A stretch of 64,000 bases of DNA, taken from the NCBI GenBank assembly GCA_029204225.1, contig CM055096.1:2925676-2989675 (forward strand), in the 5' to 3' direction. This document shows positions 46,019 through 58,130 of this stretch, piece after piece. Both the position numbers and the translations under genes were made by a program. Origin of the DNA: Diphasiastrum complanatum. Lineage: Eukaryota > Streptophyta > Lycopodiopsida > Lycopodiales > Lycopodiaceae. The notes below the pieces were generated by a model. That model was not told the DNA's origin, did no database searches, and worked only from the letters and a program-made list of their open reading frames with translations. Numbering within the stretch: the stretch's first letter is position 1; each line of letters opens with the position of its first letter.

Positions 46019-47370
46019 TTAATTTCCAGAAACTACTTGCTTACCCTTTTGATCATATGTGGGCCTTGAAGGTACTTGTCTTTCTCTTGATGTTCTCCTT
46101 GGCTTTTGACTTGATGAAGGTCCATCCTCACCACCATCCAAAATAAGATCCTTCTCATCAACATCAAGAATGTTAGATCCATCCACTTTACCATCAATCA
46201 TGCTTGAAGACACCTTTGGAATGTTTCCCTCATCAAAAATGACATCTCTACCAACAATCACTTTGTTAGTAGAAGGAATGTAAACCTTGTAGGCTTTAGT
46301 CACCTCACTATATCCAACAAAAATATCTCTTCTTGAAGATGGATCCTCCTTGGTCCTATCATCAAGAGTAATGTTGACATAGCATGTGCATCCAAAGGTT
46401 CTTAGAAAGTTGACACTCGGTCTCCTCTTGAATAGCATCTCAAAAGGTGTCCTTCCATCCAAAATAGCACTCGGCCACCTATTGCACAAGAAATTGGCAC
46501 ACAACAAATATTGATCCCAAAATGGTTTGTCAAGATTAGCACTCAACCTCATAGCTTTAGCACTTTCACATAAAGTCCTATTCTTCCTTTCAGCCACTCC
46601 ATTTTGTTGTGGGGTCCTTGTTGTTGTATACTCCCTCTTGATCCCATGCTCATCACAAAAGGCCTTGAACTTGTTAGATATGTACTCACCACCATTGTCA
46701 CCTCTCAAGCACTTGATCTTTGTGAAAAATTGGTTCTCCCTTGCATTCTTGAACTTGACAAAGACATCATACACTTCATCCTTGCTCTTTAGTAGATAAA
46801 TCCAACAAAATCTACTAAAATCATCAATGAATGTTACATACATCTTAGCTCCACTATTTTTAATTGTAGTAAATCTATGAATATCTGAATGTACAAGTTG
46901 AAAAGGCTTTGTAGATCTAGAAATAGATCTAGTATAAGGTAGTCTATGTGACTTACACAAAGCACAAGACTCACAAACATGCTTGTCATTACTTAAGGAA
47001 CTTGGAAGACCAATCACAACCTTTTTCTTGCCATTACCTCCAATGACTTGAAGTTGAGGTGTCCCATCCTTTTGTGCCAAACCTCTTGAATAGAAATTTG
47101 ATCCCTTGCAACACATCCAACTTGGTTAGCAATAACACAAGCATCAAGTTTGAACAGCTTTCCTTGCCTTTTACCTTTTCCAATCAAGACATCCTTCCTT
47201 TTGATCAAACAAGCATCTCCATCAAACTCCACCTTGATGCCCTTACTTAGCATTTGACTCACACTAAGCAAATTCTTGGTAATAGATGGAATAAACAAGA
47301 CATCCTCTAAATGAACATTCCTATTTGTAGAGAGAGAAATAGGAATTGTGCCAATCCCTTGATTGCACAC
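46019..47370 (-). pseudogene. Element I GAG-pre-integrase and integrase
   Basis: Minus strand. VWHKRMGHLNFKSLEVMA, then CESCALCKSHRLPY (zinc region), LVHSDIHRF, YVTFIDDFSRFCWIYLLKSK, LRGDNGGEYISNKF, TPQQNGVAERKNRTLCESAK, FEMLFKRRPSVNFLRTFGC, RDIFVGYSEVTKAYKVYIP and IVGRDVIFDEG. The D-D-E pattern of the integrase core looks preserved (D in FIDDF, D in GDNGG, E in VAERKN region). A one-base shift near 47014-47116 breaks the link to the upstream frame. Confidence 0.9.
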
Positions 47371-48364
47371 TCATCATCATTGGCCGTGTAGATCACCCTC
47401 TTGTCATATCCATATGCCAACAAAGAAGTGAAGTACTCTTTGTGAAAGGTCATGTGTGAACTTGCTTCACTATCAATCCACCAAGGATCTAGATCTCCAT
47501 CATTAGCAAGCATACATGAAGACATCACAAAAGCATCATCATTTGCATCTTGAACATCCAAACCATCCTCATCAAGAGTAGGATTACCTTTCTTGTTTCC
47601 TTGATCTCTCTTCTTCTTGTAGCATTCACTTGCAAAGTGTCCTTTGATGCCACAATAGAAGCACTTGAGCTTTGATCTATCCTTCTTTTTGCCACTTGAA
47701 GAAGCATCCACTTGATCTTGCCCTTTAGACCACTTACTTTTGGTTTTGCCCTTTGTGAACATAGCATCCTCTTGAAGTGTCGATGTAGATCCACCTCTTG
47801 CTTGAAGCCTATATTCCTCATTGATCAAGATCCCTTGAAGATCCATCAAACTTGGCAAAGCCTTTTGAATAGCAATACTTTGAACAATGTTAGCATGAGC
47901 ATCCAACAAGCCATTAAGAATCACTTGAGTAAGCTCTCCTTCCTTAATATGCAAGCTAACTCATCATTCAATGCTTTCATTCTCAAAACAAAAGTACTTG
48001 GACTTTCTTCATTCTTTTGCAAACAAGAAAAGATTTGCCTTCTTAGAGTCAACACTCTAGAAGTAGACTTGGATTCATAGAGCTTCTTCAATGAATTCCA
48101 AGCTTCCAAAGATGATGTGCACTTACCAACTTCCTTGAGAAGTTCATTGGTAACATTCATCTTTATCATGTGTAGAGCCTTCTTGGCCCTCTTGTCATAC
48201 CTCAATTGATCTTGTTGTGTTGCTGGTATCTCCTCCAAACCTACAACAATATCCAAAACATCATTTATCTCAAGAAGTGACTCCATCCTCACTTTCCACA
48301 ATGAATAGTTACTTGAGGTAAGCCTATCATTGGCTTCCAACATGACTCCAATTGAGGTTGCCAT
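47307..48364 (-). pseudogene. Element I gag and protease
   Basis: ATG at 48362-48364 opens MATSIGVMLEANDRLTSSNY, with the copia gag region LHMIKMNVTNELLKEVGK and RQIFSCLQKNEESPSTFV. A shift near 47940 leads to the second part. The CCHC knuckle CFYCGIKGHFASEC is at about 47622-47663. The protease box reads WWIDSEASSHM (about 47452-47482), again with Glu in place of Gly. Two frames cover what should be one. Confidence 0.9.
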
Positions 48365-49021
48365 GTAGCAATGACCTGATCCTCGCTTTCAACCTTCTTC
48401 AATGCACAAAGCACTCCTTTGAACAACAACAAATTCTTTCAAAAGAAATCACCAAGATTTGAAACTATCTCACAAAATCTCTTCTAGCACTTATCCAAGC
48501 AAATCAACACATAGAATCATGGAATGTTGATCAACCTATGATCTATCCTCAATCTAATGACTTTTGCCACTTTCTAAGATTGAAACACACTCAAATGAAG
48601 TCTAGCAACCTCACTATCTAGAGATCCAATCAAAATTAGGGTTTTGACAAAATCACAAAAAATTGACTATTCCAAATCTACATGCAAATGCTGAAAATTT
48701 GATATGCAATCTATAAGCCACCACTTAAGCTGAACCAATGACCCAAAAATCGGCCAGATCTAGTATGTGAATTCAAAAATCGGAATTGAACAAGTATATT
48801 GACATATTTAGTGTTTCAATTTACAAAAGATCCAATCTACAAAAGCAAAAAATCCGATTTTGGTGTAGAATCCTCTCTAGCATGCTCTAGACTTAGCTAA
48901 GGATGGTGACCACTTTAGAGGTGGTTGGCGCTCTGATGTAATTATTTGATGAGAGCCCTTAAACTCCGAATTAAGCTCAAAATTGGGTTTGTACAAGTAA
49001 TTTGGTTGGCTGCAGATCAGG
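48365..49021 (-). other. Element I leader with a PBS-like word and a possible LTR scrap
   Basis: Untranslated leader on the minus strand. TTACATCAGAGCGCC (about 48927-48941, coding strand) resembles a tRNA-Met PBS that lost its first bases. The sequence at 48942-49021 does not match the element E LTR, so the 5' LTR seems lost or replaced. Confidence 0.45.
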
Positions 49022-49186
49022 TGTGAGCACTTCATATTGGTCCATATGGACCGATCTTTTGCAAAATATTAGTATACTTCTCTGAATTATGCCAATAACA
49101 GTTGTCAATCTTCAAGTATTTTGAACGACACATTGCAATCGCCCAGTGTTAATCAGGGTGTAAGTAATGTAAGTATACCATCAATG
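49022..49186 (+). repeat. Repeat K, left part of a split copy
   Basis: Matches part of the arms of the inverted-repeat element at 54884-56557 (CCGATCTTTTGCRAAATATT...CAATAACAGTTGTCAATCTTC). It is interrupted at CAATG (49182-49186) by an LTR element and resumes at 53790. Confidence 0.8.
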
Positions 49187-49528
49187 TGTTGGTGTCCATG
49201 TCACATGACACCAACAATCACTGCTAACCGTCATCAGTCACATGGCCATGAGCCACGAACGTATCTCTCATGTATCTAGAATCTTGGCATACTTGATGCC
49301 ACGTTAGATAGGTGTGAATATGATAGACATCATATTGCACATTATATAGAATCTTGGCATGACACTAGCATGTTGATATATGTGCATGCTTTGTCAGACT
49401 ATGATCACGCTTTTGGTAATCGTGTTATCGCTTTTGTATGTGTGATTTTACTTTATGATTGATCAATTGACTGTTTGTAGATTATGGCTTTTATACTGTC
49501 ATCTTCCTCACTGTGATTCATACTAACA
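49187..49528 (+). repeat. 5' LTR of element S
   Basis: 342 bp, TGTTGGTGTCCATG...CATACTAACA. It aligns with 53429-53789; by eye about 6% of bases differ, and the right copy has a 24-base insertion near 53515-53540. Confidence 0.87.
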
Positions 49529-49705
49529 ATGATTATGGGCCCATGTACGTAAAGGAAGAATCCAGGATCACATACTATCTTGGATCGAACAATATCGAAA
49601 CAATATCGATTGCTGATTCTACCTTTTGCTGTCACGAGTGAACTCATGCGATCGGTCAATCTGCATAAAGTGACAATCATTTGAAGCTCCTACAAATCGG
49701 AGAAG

Positions 49706-50059
49706 ATGACACTAGAAATGTCAACAGAGAGCAAGATGATTGATCGGCTAGAGGCTGACAATTACAGCTCATGGAGTTGGAAGATGAAGGTCTTGCTGAA
49801 GGACAAGGGCCTCTGGGGCGTTGTATCAAGTAAGGAGACTCCTGAGCTGGATCAAGAGGGTCGAGTGAAGAATGCACAGCAGGCAGAGCTGATTGCTGCA
49901 AAAGGGTCGAAAGCACACATGATGTTGTGCATGAGCTTAGGTGAGACTGCGATCTCATTAGTGAGAGATCAAGAGACAACAAAGGGGGTATGGGATGCAC
50001 TTTTTGGTAGCTTTCAAGCTAAAGGTTTCTCAAGCATTCTAATGTTGCATAGGTGTTAG
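49706..50059 (+). pseudogene. Copia gag N-terminal fragment in element S
   Basis: Open frame of 117 codons: MIDRLEADNYSSWSWKMKVLL, LWGVVSSKETPEL, AHMMLCMSLGETAISLVRDQ, TTKGVWDALFGSFQAKG. This is the usual DUF4219/UBN2-type start of copia gag. It ends at TAG (50057-50059), where homology stops; zinc knuckle and pol are absent. It lies 180 bases inside the 5' LTR, in the correct orientation. Confidence 0.85.
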
Positions 50060-53000
50060 CCGATGTTTTTGCACGAAAAATTGGGCTAATATATATATAT
50101 ATTGAGGTTTAAGTTCGCAATAATTAAAAAAATTGGCATGTAAAGCCCGGTTATCTAAAAAAAATCGGCACAAATTTGCCTTAGATCTGGGTCCTAGCCC
50201 GTCCTAAAGTGGCTAGACACAGTTTAAAACTACAAAAATGACTTTCGAAAAAATTGTCAAAATTTTTTTGTGGTCAAGCTTTGTAAGATCGAGCCAAAAG
50301 TGCCGGTCCACCTAGAATTGGGTCCCAGCCTGCCCTAAATGAGGCTAGAGCAAATTTTGCAGCCTTAGAAATGGCCGGTAAATATTTTACGGCTTTTCAA
50401 AAAAATGGCCAGCTGTAAAAAAATAGCCGGCATAACCGTGCTATAATCATACCATGTACTGAGTCCATTTTTACTAATATATGATCAGTAAGTGTATTTT
50501 TCAGGGAAACCGTGTTGTCGTGGGAGCCCTAGTCATGAATGTTGGAAAAGTCAACCACAGAAGAAAAAATCGAGAAAAAAAAGTTTCAAGTAAAAACAGG
50601 ACCGAGAAATATGGATTCAGTGTCAAGGAGTCACAGAAACCCTAACGACAAAGTTTGGCATTTTACGGACAATTAACGAAATGTGTGGGCCAAGTGGTTA
50701 CCCAACAGGCCAAAAATCCAGACAAATGCGCAGTAGGCTCACGACCCTTGAAAAAACGAAGAAAGGCCAAAAACGAAGGTACCCAAAGAAAAAATGAAGT
50801 CCGCCTACTAAAAATAGGGGTTGAAAAAGGGCCTCACCCAAAATTTGGATAATAAATGCCAAAACATCTTGGAGGCTAAAAAAATTGGGAGGTACACCCA
50901 CTAGCCATTGACATTTTGGGCTTCTAGGTTGTACAAAAGAGGAAACTTGAATGGCCTCCCTAGCCTTTAACAAAAATGACATCTTGGCTAGTTTTGGAAG
51001 AGAGCCTTGAATGCACCACTCCCCCACTCTCTTATGGAGGCCACTAGGTGTACTATCAAATGGGTTGAGGACAAATGGCAAAGAGGGCTTGAAGGGCATG
51101 AAGAATGACAAGATGGCATTTTGAAGGGGGACACTTGAGATTTACTATCAAAGGAGACCACTCTTTGTGTTAAGGTATAATTGATTGATAGTTGATTGAT
51201 AGTTGGATGATGATGTGATAGTTGGATGATATTTGAGTGAGTTAGATGATGTGATGTTGGTTGAGAGTTTTTTAGAGTTGAAAGTTTTTGGAAGATGGGT
51301 GCTTGCTTGAGAGATCTTTGTTGATGAGTAGGTTTGATTCCTTGTAAGTTTGGTTTGATGGATGGTTAAATGTGGTTTTTGCCTTACAATATGCTTATGC
51401 ATTGGTACAAGTATTGTCTTGCATAGTCGCTTGTGGAGTGATGGATGGTTGGGGTTGAATGCTTGTTAGTGGATTGAGAGTAGACTCACTTGTAGTTGAT
51501 AACAATGGATAAGTTGGGTGCTTGTGGTTTGGTTTGAGAGTTGTGTTTTTCCCTCGAATTAGTTGATTGATTGTTGGAGGCTTGATTGGGTTGATGGAAT
51601 TTTTGTTTGCACTTCTTGGGATTGAATCTATGCTTGTTGATGGGAAAAGTGGGTTGTGCTTGAACATTAGAGTAATGTGTTGAGAGAATTGCTTTTGTTG
51701 AGAGTGATTTCATGGTGAGGGTTGGTTGGTTGGTTGTAGTCCATTGCCATACTAGTAGGCTTATATCTTGAATGAGTGAGATGGTTTGCTCGAGGGCTTG
51801 GTGTGAGTGATGGGTTGCTGATTTTTTTAGCCATTGTATCTTTTTGGCCTGTTTTTTTTTACAGACTTTCGGTTCAGTTGTCTCTCAAATAAATCGTTCA
51901 TTCATATTCCAATCACACCATTCATATTCCAGAAACTTTTTTTCTTCTTCATTTTCTCTTTTTACACCAATTCGATCGAACACGCGTAAAGTGGAGAAAA
52001 CTGCGTCAACATGCCTGGCTCTGATTTTTGCTACAAGGTTCATGACTAGAGTTTCCACGAACCGGCTACCTAATTGCGCATTGAGGTATGTTTTGATGTT
52101 TCAAACCCTATTTGTACCAGTAAACATAAAGTAGTTTGTTTTGTCATGAACATGTTATGGAGTGTGATAGTAGGGTTTTTCCACATTTCCAACTAAATCG
52201 TTATAGGCGTTTTTGTTGGGAAGCAAGTTAGTTTCATGAAGTTATGGTTGAAAGTTTTTTAAGTTAAATCGGAATGCAATGTGAGGTTATTGCTATAGTC
52301 AACTACATGTGAATAAGGTTTTTATACAACGTTTTTGTGAAGCAAGGAAGGTTTTATAGACTGCTTACATTTGTTTAGTAACAAGGTCATATACATTTGA
52401 GTTCGGATGCGTTTGCATTTTGTGGTTACGCTCGTTCAACTGACTGAATAACAGGTCGATTGTGCACTGTAGTGAATCGTACTAAAAATTTTAGAACCAG
52501 AATGGTAGTATGCTCGTGTGTAGTGTTTCAGGAACCATGCACTCCAAAGATTCCGTACTTGCTATTGTTTTGACATGATGAAATTGTTTATGATTTTGGC
52601 CGGATAGCATAAGTAGCTATTGAGGTTTTTCATTTACTCCATGCGTCATCTAGGGTATCAGTATTTATGCCGTAATTGCTATTTTTAAATGATTTGAATT
52701 AGACTGACAATGGAATTGTTTTCCGTTAGGAAAGAGGGGACAACCAGTTCATGAGTTGAATTGTACTTACCATGGAATCACTTCTTCATTTAAAAGTTAA
52801 AACAATGTTCTACTAGTAGATCATGCATTGCTAGTAATGGAGCTTGGTTTTTCTTCATAGTAACTGCATGTGGTCGTTGGCCGGTCTATAAACTAGATGA
52901 CATACGACATGATTGATAAATTGTGGAAATCGTCAAGTTGGAATCGTTTGTTTTCCAGTATGAAGCGTATTAATTGGACCCGACTTCTGTGAAACACCAC

Positions 53001-53428
53001 AGTCGGCCATCCACCATCTGCGGTTGAAATACACCGCCTTGGTTAAGCGTCACACTAGTCACACCCGCCGTCAGTACTGTCTAGCGAAATACCTAGACCC
53101 GACGGTCGGCGAAAATACCGCCGCTTGCCAAACAAAGTGGTGCGTATAACTTGCACCCCACGAGCACATCATAGACATTAAATCGGTTTCCAGCCCATGT
53201 AAGATCTTTACTAATTGTAAGCCAAATTCAATGGAGAAAGAGACATTAGCGAATCAGCGATCAAAAGTTTGTACAGAACCATGATTCTAGAAAGCTAGTG
53301 AATCATTGCACCAAAATTATTAGCACCCCCTCCTTGCAACTGTATCTCTGAGAGCCTGGAAAACTCTCATCGGTTGGGGAGCACGGAGCAATAGAGAGGG
53401 CCATCAGAGTTGGAAGTGGCAAATCCTC
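50060..53428. other. Interior of element S: no pol, possibly captured host DNA
   Basis: No retroelement domain was recognised on either strand. 51170-51760 is GT-rich with short imperfect repeats (TTGATTGATAGTTGGATGATG). An exon-like piece at about 51863-52085 is framed by TTTTTTTTTACAG and GAG|GTATGTTTTG, good acceptor and donor matches. Another acceptor-like TAGTGTTTCAG lies near 52520. A GC-richer block is at 52980-53130 (CCCGACGGTCGGCGAAAATACCG). Capture of a host gene segment is inferred, not shown. Confidence 0.4.
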
Positions 53429-53789
53429 TGTTGCTCAACATGACACCAACGGTCACTGCTAACCGTCATCAATCACATGGCCATGAGCCACAAATGTATC
53501 TCTCATGTATCTAGAATACATAGGATAAGCAAAAGGTTTTTTGGCATACTTGCTGCCACGTTAGATAGGTGTGAATACGATAGACATCATATTGCACATT
53601 ATATAGAATCTTGGCATGACACTAGCATGCTGATATATGTACATGCTTCGTGAGGCTATGATCACACTTTTGGTAATCGTGTTATAGCTTTTGTATGTGT
53701 GTGTGATTTTGCTTTATGATTGATCAATTGAGTGCTCATAGATTCTACCTTTTACACTGTCATCTTCCTCACTGTGACTCATACTAACA
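53429..53789 (+). repeat. 3' LTR of element S
   Basis: TGTTGCTCAACATGACACC...CATACTAACA, followed by CAATG. Same termini as the copy at 49187. Confidence 0.87.
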
Positions 53790-54063
53790 CAATGTGTTCA
53801 AATGCTCCGATCTTTTGCGTATAATATATTTGGGTACCTCAAATGACAGTTTAGAATCTTCATGTATGTATGGGTCCACTTGAATCGATCTTTTGCGTAA
53901 TGGTATTCTCTGAATTACCCCAATAAGTAACAGTTGTCGATCTCTCATGTAAGTTTTGAATAACACATCGCATGCAAACACCCAGTGCTGATCAGGGTGT
54001 AAGTAATATAAGTCCGCCATTAGTGTGTTTAAATAATCCGATCTTTTGCTTAATAGTATATTT
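53790..54063 (+). repeat. Repeat K, right part of the split copy
   Basis: Resumes at CAATGTGTTCAAATGCTCCG. It closely matches 55184-55435 and, reversed, 55920-56180, including an open frame (53784-54020, minus; MADLYYLHPDQHW...). It ends near CGATCTTTTGCTTAATAG. Confidence 0.85.
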
Positions 54064-54883
54064 TGAATAATACTAAACAGAAAGCCCGATATTGCTTCAT
54101 CTTGAGTTTAGACGTTGCACTAAATCAATTTTATGTCTATTACTCAAGCTTGAGTTTGATGTCTAACATGCAAATTTAACTAAATTCCTCATTGTGTGAT
54201 CAAAATAAACAATGTCAAGTTTAGGACATTCAAATTACTATAGTTCGGTCTCTTTTCGATGAAATAGACCTGTATCATGTGAAATAGCTCAAATTTGATT
54301 TTGTTCACCCAAGATAGCTTGATTTCGGATCGTATCATTCAAGATTCTCATTGAGTGATCAAATTCATGGAATCTTTTAAATGGCTCAAACTTGAACCAC
54401 ATCATACAAGAGAGCTTGATTTCGGTTCCAAACATGTGATTTTAATCACTTGAAACTTAAATTTGTTTGTTATCACTCACGATAGCTCGACATTGGTCCT
54501 TATCCTCAATTTTAATGCTTGACATGTAGTTGTGATCACTATTACTTCATATATTTCATTGAGTCATGTAATTTGAACATCTTTGAATTTAGGACATTCA
54601 AATTGTTCAAGTTCAACTCCTTTTTAAGGAACTTGACATGTATCACTCAATGTATCTTAGATTTAATGTCTATCACTTTAGATATCTTCACTTGATGCCT
54701 ATGTTGAAATATAATTTTGATATTTTTCTTTGACATGGATCATTCAAAGATTGAATTTTACCAATATTGACTTTATGAATTTCCAGTTGCTCGATCTCAA
54801 CATGTGATGGATGGAATTGATCCTTAATCGAGATAGCTTAAATTTGATTTCTATCACTAAAGACATCTTGTTTTTAGCTCATA
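54064..54883. other. AT-rich DNA between two repeat K copies
   Basis: No gene recognised. It holds irregular recurrences of words such as GATAGCTTGATTTCGG and TTTGATKTTGATCAC-like text, suggesting a decayed short-period repeat. Confidence 0.4.
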
Positions 54884-55168
54884 TGTGGTATGTTTCACCC
54901 ATGCGTGGGTATAACATCACCTCTATGTTTAAAGAGGATCAACGGTAACACATATCATAAGTTGTCATTTTATAATCAAAGCTCATTCATTGTGCAAAAT
55001 GTAGAAAATCTACATACATGGAGTATAACATTTTCACTCTTCTTCTTCTCCTTCTTCTTCCTTCTGGCCGTGTCTTGAAACATGCACAGCGCACTTCATA
55101 TTGCTCCACGTGAACCGATCTTTTGCGAAATATTAGTATACTTCTCAGAATTACGCCAATAACAGTTG

Positions 55169-55399
55169 TCAATCTTCAAGTATGTCCGATCTTTTGCGTA
55201 TAATATATTTGGGTACCTCAAATGACAGTTTAGAATATTCATGTATGTATGGGTCCACTTGAATCGATCTTTTGCGTAATGGTATTTTCTGAATTACCCC
55301 AGTAAATAACAGCTGTCGATCTCTCATGTATGTTTTGAATAACACATCGCATGCAAGCGCCCAGTGCTGATCAGGGTGTAAGTAATATAAGTCCGCCAT
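55169..55399 (-). other. Conserved open frame in the left arm
   Basis: Minus-strand frame starting MADLYYLHPDQHWALACDV and containing RKRSIQVDPYIHEYSKLSFE. It matches frames at 53784-54020 (minus) and 55963-56175 (plus). The frame survives in three copies, but repeats of recent common origin would share it anyway. No known domain; coding status is doubtful. Confidence 0.3.
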
Positions 55400-55962
55400 C
55401 AGTGTGTTTAAGTAATCCGATCTTTGAATTCCTCAAATAACATTTAAGGATGATGAATATTTTGCTCATGGAGGCGCTTTCAAAATACAAAGCAAACCTA
55501 AGCACTTGGGGCTGCACAATTGAGTAGCTTCTTCTTGATGCTCTTGGTATAGTACCTCTTCTTGAATATATTATAATCTATGGGGATGATGGGGAATTAC
55601 TCTCGTTTATTACCGACTGCAAGTATGTCATAGAAAAAGTATGCTATCAGTTTTGACTGATCTTGACGGGTTTTATGTTTTGGTGATATGTTGGTTAAAA
55701 CGGTCACATTCACAAATATACGAAGTTTCTACAGCGGAATAAATGTTCACCAACCATCTTTAACTGACGAGGTCTAAACAAGCTGTGTCTAACGTCGACA
55801 CAAATTTATGTAAAATGTGAGCTTTGAAATAGCAGGTGCACACGATGATGAAGAAGGTCCACCCTTGTATTACCGCACCCATAGATATATGAAAAATTTA
55901 CTATTATTTGAGGAATTCAAAATATACTAATAAGCAAAAGATCGGATTATTTAAACACACTG

Positions 55963-56175
55963 ATGGTGGACTTATATTACTTACAGCCTAATCAGCACTG
56001 GGCGTTTGCATGCAATGTGTTATTCAGAACATACATGAAAGATCGACAACTGTTACTTCTTGGGGTAGTTCAGGGAATACCATTACGCAAAAGATCGATT
56101 CAAGTGGACCCATACATACATGAAGATTCTAAACTGTCATTTGAGGTACCCAAATATATTATACGCAAAACATAG
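55963..56175 (+). other. Conserved open frame in the right arm
   Basis: MVDLYYLQPNQHWAFACNV then RKRSIQVDPYIHEDSKLSFE. It differs from the two minus-strand copies at roughly ten residues but keeps the frame. The next sub-repeat (56180 onward) carries a degenerate version with stops. Confidence 0.3.
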
Positions 56176-56595
56176 GATCATTTGAATACATTGATGGCGT
56201 ACTTACATTACTTAGACCCTGAGTAGCACTGGGCACTTGCGATGTGTCATTCAAAACATACTTGAAGATTGACAACTGTTATTGGCGTAATTCAGAGAAG
56301 TACACTAATATTCCACAAAAGATCGGTTCACGTGGAGCAATATGAAGTGCGCTGTGCATGTTTCAAGACACGGCCGGAAGGAAGAAGAAGGAGAAGAAGA
56401 AGAGTGAAAATGTTATACTCCATGTATGTAGATTTTCTACATTTTGCACAATGAATGAGCTTTGATTATAAAATGACAACTTATGATATGTGTTACCGTT
56501 GATCCTCTTTAAACATAGAGGTGATGTTATACCCACGCATGGGTGAAACATACCACACGGGCTAGGAATGAATCAATAACTACATTATCTAGGAG

Positions 56596-57242
56596 TGTGA
56601 AAGATTTTAGATCCTTAAGATCCAATCTACTTGAATGATCTTTGGTTAGAAAGAGAAATACACTACCAATCTCACCATGTAGAAAAATCAGCATCTAGAC
56701 ACAAAATGAGATGCAAACACCAATAGAACTTGATCAAACTTGAATGAAATGAAAAAGTATTGTTGCTGTCCGTACAAAACCAACAAGCTACTGTATTTCA
56801 CACGTGTGGATCCAAAAATACAAATATAGATCATTCTACACATAGAATTGCAAGCAATCACCAAGATAGTGCACCAATGGATACTAGAACACAAGAGAAC
56901 CATGTATAAGCATGAAATGAGATAAAGAAGAGAGAAGATTGCTCTCTCCACGAGTTACATCCTTTTATAACAGGTCCAAACCCTATTTGGCCACTTGGCT
57001 TTCCCTCCAAAATGCTAACCCTACTAATTTTGGGTCTAGATTCAATGTACCCAACTATTCAAATTGAATCTACTCAAACTCGTATTCTAACTTTCTCACA
57101 CTTTCAAAAAGTGTTTATTCAAATGAAATTTAGACTAATGAACTTTGAAAAGTCAACCTCTAAGTCTTAAACAAGTTTTGGCCTAAATATGCCAAATATG
57201 GAAATATAGCAAAATGTGATGAAACTAGTTGAATCGTTCACA
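56596..57242 (-). repeat. 3' LTR, second copy of the element E family
   Basis: 647 bp, reverse of 31991-32635. On the minus strand it begins TGTGAACGATTC after the tract GAAGAGGGAG and ends ATCTTTCACA at 56596. Confidence 0.92.
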
Positions 57243-57465
57243 CTCCCTCTTCAGCTAGTTTTAGCATAGACTTTGATAATACTCCAAGTGAAGTCCTATG
57301 CTTTATGAACAAGTCTTTTCCCAATGCTTTGGTGAAGATATCATCTACACATTCCCTTGAAGACACATGTTGAAGCCCCACCTCCTTTGCAGTGACTTGC
57401 TCCCTCACAAAATGTTGTTGCACCACAACATGCTTGCTCCTAGCATAGTTTTTGACGATAGAACT
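57243..57465 (-). pseudogene. RNase H C-terminus, element E family
   Basis: Minus strand: ARSKHVVVQQHFVREQVTAKE, VGLQHVSSRECVDDIFTKALGKD, ending SMLKLAEEGV. About 70 residues align closely with element E. Upstream the match decays and the sequence passes into repeat N. Confidence 0.88.
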
Positions 57466-57534
57466 TTGATCCATCATAAGAATGATCTTCTTCCTAAGAA
57501 TAGATCTTCTTTCAATGATCATGTAATGCTCAAA

Positions 57535-57875
57535 ATAGAAACAACCATAATTGATATAGAGAATAGTGTAGTAGAGAGGAGGACCCTGGCCTCTAAATCC
57601 TATTGGTCCATTTCTGCCTCCCTAATTATTCAAATTTAAAAAAGAGTGAGAACCATCCAAATTGGAGGAAAACCCAACTTTATTCACTAAATTGACATTT
57701 AGGCCCTGCAACATTAAAAGTCCCACCAAAAGGCCTAAAGTCCTTTTATTGACTTTCTAATTATCAAATAACCATGTGATCATCGGGTTGGACTTACACA
57801 TTCAGGGTGCCAAATCCCTCTCACTTATTAACTAGGGTTGTGGGTGCCTTGGAATCGCAAACCCTCTAAGAGTAT
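57535..57875 (-). repeat. Dispersed repeat N, copy 2
   Basis: Reverse complement of 19413-19760, sharing the TTAATAAGTGAGAGGGATTT and GACTTTTAATGTTGCAGGGC words. The TATA-like core of copy 1 is altered here. Confidence 0.7.
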
Positions 57876-58130
57876 CCCCCACCAAAACTGGTGGCGGTTC
57901 GATGACACTTGCCTCGAAGCTTGAATGCAAAATTTTAATAATAACCATATGGGTTCGGTGGCCATTCATGATAACCTTCTTCATTGCCAAATGGGTAGTC
58001 GACACCATCCAAAAAAAGATCCCAAGATAATGCTTGTAGATGTTGATTCTTGTAGATAGGTGCATCTGCTAGCAATGACATTGTTGAAGCTAATGACAAG
58101 GTCACAAAATTTTATTTTTTATAAAGTATT
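57876..58130. other. Short unassigned spacer
   Basis: No gene or repeat terminus recognised between repeats N and M. Confidence 0.4.

Larger units (their letters stand above)
45112..48364 (-). mobile_element. Copia element I: gag to RT, interrupted by element F
   Basis: Minus-strand copia body. Its RT ends at the CTAGC insertion site of element F; the rest of RT, RNase H and the 3' LTR are element E (31315-32635), now inverted. Upstream are about 570 bases of leader and a degenerate PBS-like word. The open frames are long for this window. Confidence 0.9.
49187..53789 (+). mobile_element. LTR element S with target duplication and foreign cargo
   Basis: 4603 bp flanked by CAATG at 49182-49186 and 53790-53794. 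LTRs are 49187-49528 and 53429-53789 (TGTTG...CTAACA). The interior begins with a copia gag fragment and then holds about 3.4 kb with no pol. Removing the element restores a continuous copy of repeat K. The PBS after the 5' LTR and the polypurine tract before the 3' LTR are not convincing. Confidence 0.85.
54884..56557. mobile_element. Long terminal-inverted-repeat (fold-back-like) element
   Basis: Left arm 54884-55440 and right arm 55903-56557 are reverse complements starting TGTGGTATGTTTCACCC; the unique centre is 55441-55902. The left arm lacks about 95 bases of the right arm. The arms contain sub-repeats of about 230 bp marked by GATCTTTTGCGTAA words. No transposase is present in the centre. 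Long TIRs with internal sub-repeats fit fold-back or non-autonomous Mutator-like elements; the superfamily is not determined and no target duplication was clear. Confidence 0.85.

Noticed and set aside
49187-49528. Reading the direct repeats at 49.2 and 53.4 kb as an 8-bp-duplication DNA transposon
   Set aside because: AATGTGTT appears on both sides, but taking TGTTG...CTAACA as LTR termini gives matching CAATG 5-bp flanks and identical ends in both copies. That fits an LTR element with a gag fragment inside better.
51395-51713. Thr/Asn/Pro-rich minus-strand proteins
   Set aside because: They overlap each other in different frames and come from GT-rich low-complexity sequence.
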